Source: Xenopus tropicalis (lineage: Eukaryota; Chordata; Amphibia; Anura; Pipidae). Taken from it: a DNA stretch of 64,000 nucleotides. The DNA lies in assembly GCF_000004195.4 (NCBI RefSeq), contig NC_030680.2:7352995-7416994 (forward strand), written 5' to 3'. Within the stretch, counting starts at the first letter, position 1. Each line of letters begins with the position of its first letter. The notes beneath the pieces were generated by a model. That model was not told where the DNA came from and made no database searches. It was given only the letters and a program-made list of their open reading frames with translations. Position numbers and translations under genes: made by a program. This document shows, one piece after another, positions 12,177 to 22,862 of the stretch.

Positions 12177-12386
12177 GGACATTGTAGGAGTGTTGAGATA
12201 GGCAGTTAGCTATTAATATGAGATTTCGGTGAGGACCACATCTACCTGTTGATGTGGTCCTCTCTGTCCGGTCTCCATAGGACATTGTAGGAGTGTTGAG
12301 ATAGGCAGTGTTAGCTATTAAGATGAGATTTCGGTGAGGACCACATTTACCTGTTGATGTGGTCCTCTCTGTCCGGTCTCCATAGG
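12177..12386 (+). repeat. tandem duplication, 103-105-bp unit
   Basis: ggacattgtaggagtgttga occurs at 12177 and 12280. Both copies run through gatttcggtgaggaccaca to ccggtctccatagg with four or five differences. Each unit contains a self-complementary piece (gaggaccacat against atgtggtcctc). Text between and around is unique. Confidence 0.9.
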
Positions 12387-12802
12387 CCTCTCTAATGATC
12401 CAAACATGACTGAATCAGCCCCATTTGGTTGAGTATGTGGGTGACCAACCTCAACAAACAAGAGGATCTCCACTTTTATGCCCAAGTTTGGTCAAGCGAA
12501 AGACTCTTCCACAAAAAGAAATGTTGGAATTCACTTGATTGTGATAAATTTTAGTATGAGATTAGTATGAGGTTCTCATGATGGCGACTGTTGAATTGTC
12601 TGCAAAGAAGAAGACATTGGCATTCTAGAACCGTCTGCAGTTAGTCTTTATTTTTTGCTCTTTGTGCTTCTGAATTGTTCAACTTCTTGTGCTGCAACTT
12701 CACAGTTTGGAATTTGACCTTAGAGATGGTTTCTAGGGGCCTACTTGCCCTAGCAACCAGCCAGGGCTGTGAATGGCAGAATGGAAGACCAATGGAAGAC
12801 CA
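12387..12802. other. unique sequence
   Basis: No repeat recognised, apart from ctagcaaccagccagg near 12750, which resembles T2-like MITE text. Confidence 0.4.
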
Positions 12803-13052
12803 CTTGTCTCTCCAATACGTTTGGGACCCCCTGTGGCCTCCCAGAAAGCAACCCAAAGGCAGATTTATTATGATGAAATTAGATTTTATTGTTCAAATTA
12901 TTCCGGGTGGAAGAGTCTGGAAAGAGCTGGAAAATACAAACAAAAAACAGGGAATAATTTGAACAATAAAATCTAATTTCATCATAACAAATCTGCCTTT
13001 GGGTTGCTTTCTGGGAGGCCACAGGGGGTCCCAAACGTATTGGAGAGTCAAG
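12803..13052. repeat. near-perfect inverted repeat, 102-bp arms, 46-bp loop
   Basis: Left arm 12803-12904 and right arm 12951-13052 are reverse complements with two mismatches (near cttgtctctcc/cttgactctcc and gatttattatg/gatttgttatg). The loop 12905-12950 is unique. No target duplication seen, so it may be a MITE or an inverted duplication. Open frames on both strands here are mirror images of the arms. Confidence 0.95.
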
Positions 13053-13752
13053 TGGGATTCTGATTGCACAATGGACTGTGGGGATCCTATATTTTCATTT
13101 ACTTCCCCTTCAAAACAAGAGCGTTGGCGAATTCTGATTTCTTTAGCAGCGGGTCTAGAACAAGAGCCTTCAGAGAGCAATCATGAAATTATCCCAAGAA
13201 GCACTTGGAACGGCGGTTGGCCTGACTGTGAATATCCATAATTATTACTGAGACAGACTGCTAGGTAGGAATATACTGTCTGTGATACAGAACTATAAAA
13301 ATATACATTTATTCCCCGCCCCCACCGGACTGGTCAAAAGAGGTCCTTGCAGAGTAGCTGACCTTAAGGACCACAGTGATTTGGTGGTGGCTGTGGCCTG
13401 CCTGAGGGAACGGAATGTGAGTGGGGCAAAATGAGACTGAAGTGGGGTAGTTCCCCATGTGGTAGGACGATAGGATAGAGTGGGGACGATATCCTGTAGG
13501 CTGCAATTGCTACTTAGTCATTAATGGTGTGGACTTGATTTGATAAGGAGTCAACCTTAGTCTACTGGTTGGTACCCAAAAGCAGGGCCAGAACTCGGGT
13601 TGGCAGAGTAAGAGTCTGCCTAGGGCACAACAGAATGGGAGGGGGTGCAACTTACAGAGCGACCAGCAGCAGGAGAGGGGGGCAGGATGGCTGCTTGTCG
13701 GCCTTGGGCACCAGTAGAAGTTCATTCATTGCCAAAAGTTCATTAATGATTG
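13053..13752. other. mostly unique sequence with a possible DNA-transposon fragment
   Basis: 13053-13580 is unique. About 13583-13660 (cagggccagaactcgggttg, gtctgcctagggcacaac) resembles one end of a widespread 'ccggaactaggggtaggcag' repeat, low confidence. No coding exon recognised. Confidence 0.4.
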
Positions 13753-13760
13753 GTCTTTAC

Positions 13761-14068
13761 CAGGGGTCCTCAAACTTCCTAAGCAAGGGGCCAGATTATG
13801 GGGGGGCCGAACCACCACCACCACCACCACAATCCCCCCTTCAAACTATGGCCCACTCCTGCATTCTCTTTCAGCACCCAACCCCCCCCGCACTCCTTTC
13901 ATCCGTCCGTCCACCCTCCCGCTGCACGCTGAATCCTACCTCTTCCAGCTCCCCCCAGTCTTCCCAGAGAGAGTTCATCCATCCACCCTGTGTCCCTCTC
14001 TCCGCTGCCAGGGGTGAGGACAGTGGGGGGCCAGATCTGGCCCATGGGCCATAGTTTGAGGACCCCTG
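13761..14068. mobile_element. hAT MITE (Charlie-like ends)
   Basis: Left end caggggtcctcaaact and right end agtttgaggacccctg are perfect inverted repeats of 16 bp. Flanking 8-mers gtctttac (13753-13760) and gtttatac (14069-14076) match at 6 of 8 positions, consistent with an old hAT target duplication. The interior (gggccagat, ccatgggccatag, a CCA repeat at 13812) has no transposase. Confidence 0.85.
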
Positions 14069-14076
14069 GTTTATAC

Positions 14077-14191
14077 CAACCCTTGGGTAACAAATATGAT
14101 TTCCAGGTCCCCTCTGAGGCAAGATTGTGTTGTAGGCGACTATATCTTTAGGGACTGCAGTTGTTCATAGTTGCTCACTGGAAGCTGCAGT
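14077..14191. other. short unique spacer
   Basis: Unique text between the hAT element and the 147-bp array. Confidence 0.5.
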
Positions 14192-15196
14192 GCATCATTA
14201 TCACCATTAGGTGGTGCTCTGATCATTCACAACACTGATTTTAGTTTAGCTCCGTGAGAAGCCAGTCTGTGCATAGGATCCATGGCACACAGATTGGTGC
14301 TAGACTAGTGATAAACTATTCAAGAAGGGGACTCTCTGTTCTAGAGGCTCTAGAGGTTCTCCACTATCACCATAGGCCATTGCTGGATCATTATCACCTT
14401 TAGGTGGCGCTCTGCTCATTCCCAACACTGATTTCAGTTTAGCTCCGTGAGAAGCCAGTCTGTGCATAGGATCCATGGCACACATATTGGTGCTATTCAA
14501 AAAGGAGACTCTCTGTTCTAGAGGCTCTAGAGGTTCTCCACTATCACCAAAGGCCATTGCTGGATCTCCAGTGCAATTAATTAAACTCTATGCATGTAGA
14601 ACATCACGGCACGCCTATTGGTGCAAGACTAGTGATAAACTATTCAAGAAGGAGACTCTCTGTTCTAGAGGCCCTAGAGGCTCCACACTATCACCACAGG
14701 CCATTGCTGGATCTCCTGTGCAATTAATGAAACTCTATGCATGTAGAACATCACGGCACGCCTATTGGTGCTAGAATTGTGATAAACTATTCAAGAAGGA
14801 GACTCTCTGTTCTAGAGGCTCTAGAGGTTCTCCACTATCACCATAGGCCATTGCTGGATCTCCTGTGCAATTAATTAAACTCTATGCAAGTAGAATATCA
14901 CGGCACGCCTATTGGTGCAAGACTAGTGATAAACTATTCAAGAAGGAGACTCTCTGTTCTAGAGGCTCTAGAGGCTCCCCACCATCACCATAGGCCATTG
15001 CTGGATCTCCTGTGCAGTTAATTAAACTCTATGCAAGTAGAACATCACGGCACGCATATTGGTGCTAGACTAGTGATAAACTATTCAAGAAGGAAACTCT
15101 CTGTTCTAGAGGCTCTAGAGGTTCTCCACTATCACCATATAGGCCATTGCTGGATCTCCTGTGCAGTTAATGAAACTCTATGCAAGTAGAACACCA
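14192..15196 (+). repeat. 147-bp tandem array with 177-bp variant units
   Basis: ctggatc recurs at 14383, 14560, 14707, 14854, 15001 and 15150, so spacing is 177 then about 147 bp. The shared core is gataaactattcaagaagga, ctctgttctagaggctctag, ctccactatcaccataggc. The first two units carry an extra block (caacactgattt, agctccgtgagaagccagtc) replaced later by caattaattaaactctatgc, so two unit types are fused in one array. Confidence 0.93.
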
Positions 15197-15861
15197 CATC
15201 CCACGTCTTGGCAGTTATGAATATAGTGTTTTAGGGCCCCAATAGTCCCACATTTATACTATTTATACATTGCAGGTGCATGCTGGGACTTGCAGTTCAG
15301 TGGCAGTAGTAGTTACAGCGACTATGGACTGCATTGTACCAGTGCCGAAGTGCAACATGTTCCATTATTGCCAGTTTAGCATTGGTTCCTACGGCTGAAA
15401 GGTTATATATACCCCCCCGTGTATACACTGTATTGGCCAGGCTGACTTCCCCTTTAAACGTAAAGCTGTATCAGGGAGTAATAATCACCCGCCTTTAGCT
15501 CTCTCCAAAATCTGTTTTATCTACAGGTAACAAACGAGCGACCCATCAGCAAAGCCGGCTCTGGGTGAGCACAAAATCGCTTGGCAGCCGGGGAACTAAA
15601 ATGAGATTTTCTGGTAATATAAACACGGGGAGAGAAGAGATTTGTCACGAAATATTTGTGAGTGAGAATGGGTTCAGCGGGGACGGGAAGCCTGGGTTTA
15701 TTGTGGGCTGTTCTTTTTAAAATGGAAGTCACTACACTTTTCTGCTGCTGAGATATAACTGGGGAAAACAATTCTACCTTGAAATTATAAATAAAATATA
15801 CACCATACTGTATCTATATATATATCTATATAAAATAGGCGCAAAACAACTACTGTATGCT
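15197..15861. other. unique island, possible conserved non-coding element
   Basis: Repeat-free apart from a short TA-rich patch (15810-15832). 15500-15780 keeps CpGs and mixed composition (aaacgagcgacccatcagc). Short frames lack domains. Confidence 0.3.
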
Positions 15862-16854
15862 GCCATAGTTTGGGCAAATGTAGGGGGCTGTTCCTGCTGA
15901 ATTGTGCTTAGTACAGGGGAATCCCTATGTGCCATAGTTTTATGGTATCTCTCTGTACAGGCTATGGGCAAACTTAGGGGGCTGTTCCTGCTGAATTGTG
16001 CTTAGTACAGGGGAATCCCTATGGGGCATGGTTTTATGATATCTCTCTGTACAGGCTATGGGCAAACTTAGGGGGCTGCTCCTGCTGAATTGGGCTTAGT
16101 ACAGGGGAATCCCTATGTGCCATAGTTTTATGGTATCTCTCTGCACAAGCTATGGGCAAACTTAGGGGGCTGTTCCTGCTGAATTGGGCTTAGTACAGGG
16201 GAATCCCTATGTGTCATAGTTTTATGGTATCTCTCTGTACAGGCTATGAGCAAACTTAGGGGGCTGTTCCTGCTGAATTGTGCTTAGTACAGGGGAATCC
16301 CTATGTGCCATAGTTTTATGGTATCTCTCTGTACAGGCTATGGGCAAACTTAGGGGCTGTTCCTGCTGAATTGTGCTTAGTACAGGGGAATCCCTATGTG
16401 CCATAGTTTTATGGTATCTCTCTGTACAGGCTATGAGCAAACTTATAGGGCTGTTCCTGCTGAATTGTGCTTAGTACAGGGGAATCCCTATGTGCCATAG
16501 TTTTATGGTATCTCTCTGTACAGGCTATGAGCAAACTTAGGGGGCTGTTCCTGCTGAATTGTGCTTAGTACAGGGGAATCCCTATGTGCCATAGTTTTAT
16601 GGTATCTCTCTGTACAGGCTATGGGCAAACTTAGGGGGCTGTTCCTGCTGAATTGTGCTTAGTACAGGGGAATCCCTATGTGCCATAGTTTTATGGTATC
16701 TCTCTGTACAGGCTATGAGCAAACTTAGGGGGCTGTTCCTGCTGAATTGTGCTTAGTACAGGGGAATCCCTATGTGCCATAGTTTTATGGTATCTCTCTG
16801 TACAGGCTATGAGCAAACTTAGGGGGCTGTTCCTGCTGAATTGTGCTTAGTACA
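15862..16854 (-). repeat. 94-bp satellite, array 2 (about 10.6 units, inverted)
   Basis: Same unit as array 1 but on the opposite strand (gcaaacttagggggctgttc, ctgaattgtgcttagtacag, ggggaatccctatgtgccat). Starts within a diverged unit and stops mid-unit at cttagtaca. Substitution variants only, plus a few 1-bp changes. Confidence 0.97.
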
Positions 16855-17766
16855 ATCTTGTAGGTTGGACTGATCTAATCTCAAAGTGCCTATACCCAGC
16901 CTGCTTAGTCCCGTCATGGCCGACTCCTTCCCCAGTTGATGTTATTACGACACTTCATTAGACACCAGTTGGGTTTCTACATAATAGAGGGAAAGTGCTG
17001 GCTGTTCATGCGGTGCCCTGGGAATGATACGGAGGGTCAGCTGGTCACTTTGAAGTATATTGATAACTATCTCACGCTTAGTAAGGAGAAAAGAAGCCGA
17101 GCCGTGATGGATGAGCGTAATTGATGTCTCCATTGTGTTACAGTTGGGCCGATTCCATGACAAATAGGGGCCGGCTAAAACTGCTGACTTTTCTTTAAAG
17201 CGATATTGACTGCGACATTAATATTTTACATGCGGCGCTCACCTCTGTGCGTCAGTCAACCGAATTGGGCCCAGCATTCATCACTCTCTTCCCTTCCACG
17301 GAGTTATTATCTCTCCGAGACGCTCCCTTACATTCCGTGATAAGGTCCATTTACTTCATTACTGCAGTTACAATTAAAGAACCACAAATCTGTTAGGACC
17401 TCTTGAGCATTTTTTAATTGTCTAATGTTAGTATTGAGAGGTGTGAGTGATACTATGCCTGTTGCAGGTCTTGCCCTGGATTATGTAAAGGTGTTGCTTT
17501 CAGATATTGCCTTGTGTTATATATATCAGGCTGATAATGAACAAGAGACATGCAGTGAGGGACATGGGCTGGCATCATTGTAGCCACAGCTAGCCAAAAG
17601 TAGCTGAGCATGACAACTTCTGGATCAATAGGAACTCCTGTCTAAGATTGTATAAAAACATACAGTACCGTGGAACTTGGTCTCTCAAGGTAGAGTCCTG
17701 CATTAGGGCACTTGCTAAATGTGGAGTACCCAGGTTGGGTTTCAAGTGAAAAGTTGATGGCCACCT
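16855..17766. other. unique island, candidate conserved non-coding element
   Basis: No repeats. 17040-17400 holds CpG-retaining and ATTA-rich text (gagcgtaattgatgtctcc, acattaatattttacatgcg, cagttacaattaaag). No convincing exon. Confidence 0.3.
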
Positions 17767-18009
17767 AAGGCTAAGGACCCACGAAGTGGTTTATTTGCCC
17801 GTGATAGATCTCTGGTATCGTGGGCAAGTAACCGATCTGAAATGGCTTTCCAACGGCAACAAAGAGGACACTTTACACGACTTTAGAAAACCCAAGCGAT
17901 GGCCTTTCCACCAGTGACTCCTATTGTTGCTGGTGGATAATGATAGTTGACCGTGATAGCAGAGATCTATCGCGGGCGACTGAACCACTCCGTGGGTCCA
18001 TAGTCTTAA
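17767..18009. mobile_element. DNA element with long terminal inverted repeats
   Basis: The left part (taaggacccacgaagtggtt, gtgatagatctctggtatc) and right part (gatagcagagatctatcgcg, accactccgtgggtccatag) are inverted copies over about 55 bp at roughly 80% identity. A frog MITE type. Target duplication not clear. Confidence 0.7.
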
Positions 18010-18180
18010 GTTCCCCATACACGGGCCGATTGTAGCTGCCGATATGGGTCCCTTAGACCGATTGTAGCTGCCGACATGGGTCCCTTAGACCGATTGTAGC
18101 TGCTGATATGGGTCCCTTAGACCAATTTGGCAGCTAATCGGCCCGTGTATGGGCACTTCCGACGGGCCTGCACGACTGAT
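18010..18180. mobile_element. 'ccatacacgggcc' element fragment with 3 x 32-bp internal repeat
   Basis: cccatacacgggccgatt and aatcggcccgtgtatggg form inverted ends. Between them gattgtagctgccgatatgg repeats at 18028, 18060 and 18092, an exact 32-bp period. It abuts the preceding element directly. Confidence 0.8.
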
Positions 18181-19315
18181 ATCTGGCATGAAATTGGCAA
18201 AAATGACCTTCTCAATTAAAATCTTAGAGTTCTTGCAATGCTATTTATCTACTAATATTGATTTTTCTAGAACAAACTAGAAAGCACAAGACTTCCATGT
18301 GACTCTTGCTTTCAGCTGTCTGCCCACAGGGCATTTGATAGCCGTGGTCCTCCCTTGGGAAACACCCCAGAATCCAACCTCAAGCCCTCAGATATACTTT
18401 ATTCTTTTACCTGGAGGCCTTGAACGTTCAGAGAGGTTCCAATCAATGCTGAAATATCCAAATCAATGCTTTATTCATCTACGGTGAAGGAGCTCTGCAT
18501 TCAACCTCGTGGGACGTGCAATGTACATCTATTATGTCCCATAATTCATAATAATGTCCGGTAGATACGACTGTTGCATTGTCTGATTCTATTGACCATA
18601 ATGTAAATATTTAATGTCCTTCACAATGTAATTAAACGTAATCTGAATTCTTGCCAAATGGACCTGTCCAAATCCATCCTACCGCGGCTAAAAGCCAAGG
18701 GGAAATTCCATCTTTCCAGCCATAAACCAATTCTGGTGGATTGGCCATAGTTTCACTGTATAGTCCCCCCCGCCCGTCCCACCCCAAATCATCCCTATTC
18801 AATAATTAACAAAGTCCAGGTTTAATGTACAGTACTGTGTCCAATTCAGTTTTATTTATTAGTAGGCTTTGCTGAGGGGAGAAAGTCTCATTTTGTCTAT
18901 ACAGGGTTATTGATCTGAAGAAAAACAAAGAGGAAAAGAAAGAGCAAATTAAACATTTATCCATCGGGCCTTCTCTGGGAATAATTCCCATTTGGCTCTT
19001 TTAATGGCAATCCAATACTTTCCTGGATCGATGACCCTCGAGTGTTTTAACATAATCTCTAAATACTGCTACCTGCTTAATTGCAAAAGAAGTATTTAAA
19101 GTGGAGGAAACATTGTTGTTGAAGAAGCATTGTGATTGCCATGAATGCACCGGTTAGATTTTCCAACGTTCTATGGGGAATCCAGATAAAAGGGACACAT
19201 CTCTTGTTTCCTCCCAATACATACAATACATACAAAGGGGGATGAACAGACTGCAAAGACTTGTTATACAGCTTTTATGGCCTTGGTGTGATGATAACTC
19301 AAACTCAAATTCAAA
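18181..19315. other. unique island, candidate conserved non-coding element
   Basis: About 1.1 kb with no repeat recognised. 18790-19110 is AT-rich and complex (ttcaataattaacaaagtcc, gagcaaattaaacatttatc, gctacctgcttaattgc). No exon signature found. Confidence 0.35.
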
Positions 19316-19323
19316 GATTTGGA

Positions 19324-19569
19324 CAGTGTCGTACTTGGACCCCAGGGACCCACCAGAAAACCTTAGACCATAGGCCCACTCTCCTCTCTTCCTCTCCTCG
19401 CCCAACCTTTATTCTCCTATCTATTGTTCCACCTATTTCTCCTCTTTGTTTCCATTCAGAAATAGGGAATGACCATGAAGCCGGCCAAATGGTGAGGAGC
19501 AGGAGGGCCCACTGACACCTGGGCCCACTGGGAGTTTTCCTGGTATCCTGGTGGGCCAGTCCGACACTG
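19324..19569. mobile_element. hAT MITE, 246 bp
   Basis: The left end cagtgtcgtacttggacccc is matched by the inverted right end ggccagtccgacactg. Flanking 8-mers gatttgga (19316-19323) and aatttgga (19570-19577) agree at 7 of 8 positions, supporting a hAT insertion. The interior is C/T-rich with no frame. Confidence 0.88.
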
Positions 19570-19624
19570 AATTTGGATGAATCCTGGGGGATCAAGTCAA
19601 ATTATTGTGAAGACATTGTCCAAG

Positions 19625-19717
19625 TCCATAATCTGTACAGTGCACATTATCCATTCCAGTATATTTCAGTCGACACCTAAATATATGGATTTATTGTCCA
19701 CAGTACAGATTATGGGC
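19625..19717. repeat. short palindromic element
   Basis: ccataatctgtacagtg and cagtacagattatggg are inverted ends around about 60 bp that also holds tccatt/atatggat pairs. Could be a very small MITE. Confidence 0.55.
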
Positions 19718-19918
19718 TTATTAATTTATATCAGACACTGTCTACACGATAATTGGGAATCCATATGGAATTTCATGGGACTTTTGAATACGGACACTTT
19801 GTCTTATTGATATATTTGAATTACACTTGCACTCATTTTATTGGTCATTATGGGAGTTATATGAATGTGGTGAGGGTGGGGCTTAACTGCCACTCTTAAC
19901 ACACATATTTAAAAACTA

Positions 19919-20220
19919 AAGGTGGCCATACATGGGCTGATTCGGCATCTTATCGGCCCATGTAGGGGCAGGAGCGAGGGGCATGCCCGACCGATATTTT
20001 GCCAGAAGTTGGCCAGATATCGATCGGGCAGGTTAAAAGATTTAGTCAGATTGGGACCGCATCGGCTCGTTAAAGCAGTCCCCGAACCAACTGCCCCATT
20101 GCCGCCATTATAATTCGATCGTTTGGCCCCAGGGCTACGTTAGCCTACATGTTCCCCGATATCGCCCACCTGTAGGTCACCAAGCGAGCAAATCTTCATG
20201 TGTATGGGTGTATGGGCCTT
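19919..20220. mobile_element. 'aaggtggccatacacgggcc' palindromic DNA element, near full length
   Basis: The left end aaggtggccatacatgggct and right end gtgtatgggcctt are inverted. Diagnostic interior words are cagatatcgatcgggcagg and catcggctcgtt. Inserted in copy 1 of the triplicated unit. Comparison with copy 2 places the junction in ctaag/taagcttt, compatible with a 3-bp TAA target duplication as in PIF/Harbinger elements. That assignment is tentative. Confidence 0.75.
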
Positions 20221-20834
20221 AAGCTTTATCAGAAAGGCCTATGTAAATACAGCCATAAGTCCTCTATCTAAGAAACACAGGTTTTCTTGTCTTCTTTTGT
20301 GTAAACATGTTCTTCGGTATCAGACTTCCTCTACTTTAGGGCTCCTTCAGGTTTGGGGCAGGAGTCTGTCCTCTCTCCCCCTCACTTTGTCTAATTGATA
20401 TATTTGAATTACACTTACGCTAATTTTATTGGTCATTATGGGAGTTTTTATGAATATGGTGAGGGTGGGGCTTAACTACCACTCCCTCTTAATGCACATA
20501 TTTAAAGGACAAGCAAAGGTAAAAACTAAGTAATCTTTATCAGAAAGGTCTATTTAAATACAGCCATGAGTCCTCTATCTAAGAAACACAGGATTTCTCG
20601 TCTTCTTTTGTGTAAACATGTTCTTCGGTATCAGACTTCCTCTCCTTTAGGGCTCCTTCAGTTTTGGGGCAGGAGTCTGCGCAGCTCTCTACTCTCTCCC
20701 CCTCACTTTGTCTAACTGATATATTTGAATTACTCTTGCATTGATTTTATTGGTCATTATGGCAGTTTTTATGAATATGGTGAGGGTGGGGCTTAACTCC
20801 CACTCCCTATTAACACACGTATTTAAAAACTAAA

Positions 20835-21090
20835 TACACGGGCCGATAATAGCTGCCAATTTGGGTCCCTTGGACTGATTCGGCAGCTTAGTGGCCTGTG
20901 TAGGGGCAGGAGCGAGGGGCATGCCCGACTGATATCTGGCCTGAAATTGGCCAGATATGGATCGGGCAGGTTAAGAGATTTAGTCGGATCGGGGACCGCA
21001 TTGGCTCGTTGATGCCGTCCCCAATCCGACTAAATCTTTTTAGTCGAACCGACTGCCCTATCGCCGCCATTATAATTTCATTGTTTGGCC
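20835..21090. mobile_element. truncated 'ccatacacgggcc' element in copy 3
   Basis: Starts at tacacgggccgataatagct without the aaggtggcca terminus and ends at ttgtttggcccc without the right terminus. Otherwise it is like the copy in unit 1. Confidence 0.75.
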
Positions 21091-21283
21091 CCACTCCCTC
21101 TTCACACATGTATTTAAAGGAGAAGCAAAGGTAAAAACTAAGTAAGCTTTATCAGAAAGGCCTATGTAAATACAGCCATGAGTCCTCTATCAAAAGAAAC
21201 ACAGTATTTATTGTCTTCTTTTGTGTAAACATGTTCTTCAGTATCAGACTTCCTCTCCTTTAGGACTCCTTCAGGTTTGGGGA

Positions 21284-21539
21284 TCATTTGGGCCTCACTT
21301 TTTTTGCTTCCCCTACCATAAGAATTCACTCCCCCTCCCATAAGAACATGTGATCTGAGCTACCAACGGCTAGAGCTGCAGCACGGAAGCTACTGAGACC
21401 AAGCTAAAATGGCAGCTGCTATCTTAACGTTGCCGGGTTTGGGCCAACCCAATAGGTAACAGAGGACCTCCTAGTTTACACGGTCAACTTAAGGAGCCCT
21501 TGTGTCTTGGGCAAGAAGACCAGTCAGGTCTGTATTCGA
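21284..21539. other. unique sequence
   Basis: Transition from the triplicated unit to LINE sequence. A stretch near 21400 (atggcagctgctatcttaa) resembles frog MITE text. Nothing else recognised. Confidence 0.4.
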
Positions 21540-22702
21540 TTGGTCTCTGTAGTCAGGCTGCATCCTGGATCTCTTCGTACCTCTCTAACCGATCTTTCAC
21601 TGTCTCCTATGCTAACAACACCTCATCTCCAGTTCCTCTTAATGTGGGGGTAGCCCAAGGCTCTGTACTTGGGCCATTGTTGTTCTTCCTTTACACATTG
21701 TCTTTGGGAGATCTTATCTGTTCATTCGGTTTTAAATATCATCTGTATGCTGATGATATCCAAATTTATTTATTGACCCCTTCATGAACAGTTGAAACTG
21801 AGAGTCAAATCTCTAACTGCCTCCTGGCTATCTCTAACTGCCCCCTGGCTATCTCTAACTGGATGAACCAACGCCACCTCAAACTGAACCTAACAAAAAC
21901 TGAACTAATGATCTTTCCGCCTAAGCCTGGTCCTACCCCCCCCCTTTTCTATCTCTATTGATGGCACCCTCATCAACCCTGTCGATTCGGCGCGTTGTTT
22001 GGGGGGATCTTTGACTCCAGTCTCTCCTTCTCTAACCACATTAACTCCACTGTCAAAACCTGTCACTTTTTCCTGCGCAATATTGCCAAAATCCGTCCCT
22101 TTCTTTCTACTGTAACAGCTAAGCTGCTCATGCATGCCCTCATCCTGTCACGACTGGACTACTGCAACCTGCTGCTGACCGGCCTCCCTAACTCCCATCT
22201 TTCCCCCCTACAGTCTATATTAAACACTGCTGCCAGAATTCTCCTCCTCTCATCCAGGAGAGTTCAGGCGCTTCCCCTGCTAAAGGCCTTATCATGGCTT
22301 CCTATTAAACAAAGAATATCTTACAAACTCCTTCTCTTAACCTTCAAAGCCCTCCATTCCTCTGCTCCTCACTACATCTCTTCCCTTGTGTCTCTGTACG
22401 TTCCTGGCCGACTGCTTCGTTCCACGCAGAGCAATCGTTTGGTTGCGCCCCCCACTACTACTGCTGTCTCCCGCCTTAACCCTTTCTGCCTTGCTGCCCC
22501 TTACATTGGGAATGCCCCCCCCCTGATTTCCTCCAGAGAGAATCCTCCCCCAGTCTTTTTAAAACTAAACTTAAAGACTCCCTTTTGGAGCACTCACCCA
22601 GCACCTGATCTGGGAACTGGCACTTATATTGTAGTGTCACCCACTGTGACCTACAGCACTTATATTTGTCTATTTGTGTCTGTAAGTTACCCTCCCATAT
22701 AG
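21500..22702 (+). pseudogene. degenerate L2-type ORF2 (reverse transcriptase C-terminal half)
   Basis: First frame 21500-21787: motif [13 protein letters not shown] (RT block around the conserved PQG, here AQG) and catalytic-box residues YADD at 21746-21757. The frame then hits TGA near 21785. A short 24-bp duplication (aactgcctcctggctatct repeated) and a homopolymer-associated frameshift near 21940 follow. The second frame, 21995-22702, carries the post-RT L2 region (SRLDYCNLLLTGLP, LKALSWLPIKQRISYK). The endonuclease and N-terminal RT are absent because of 5' truncation. An RNA-copying enzyme in its family, here certainly non-functional. Confidence 0.88.
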
Positions 22703-22862
22703 ATTGTAAGCTCTACAGGGCAGGGACCTCCTTCCTCTTGTGTCTTTGGCTCTTATTGCAACTGAATTTATCTTGTATTTATTGTTGTACTTTGTATTTA
22801 TCTATTATTATCTTAATAACCCCCTGTTTGTATTAATGTATTCTACTGTACAGCACTGAGTA
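21540..22862 (+). mobile_element. L2-clade non-LTR retrotransposon, 5'-truncated, main part
   Basis: Translated fragments show the C-terminal half of an L2-type reverse transcriptase and the downstream ORF2 region, followed by an L2-type 3' UTR (attgtaagctctacagggcagggacc, tgtacagcactgag). The 3' terminus (acataagtagcgctttataa, ataaagatatacatac) resumes at 23640 after a nested DNA element. It is dead: frameshifts and stops interrupt the frame. Confidence 0.88.

Larger units (their letters stand above)
19797..21283 (+). repeat. triplicated ~310-bp unit, interrupted in copies 1 and 3
   Basis: The unit starts ttgatatatttgaattac (19808, 20396, and the variant start near 20717) and ends ctccccctcactttgtctaa. 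Shared landmarks are ttattggtcattatgg, ggtgagggtggggcttaact, gtgtaaacatgttcttc. Copy 2 is uninterrupted. Copy 1 carries a 302-bp palindromic element. Copy 3 carries a truncated one and then re-duplicated host sequence (ccactccctcttcacacatg). Confidence 0.92.
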
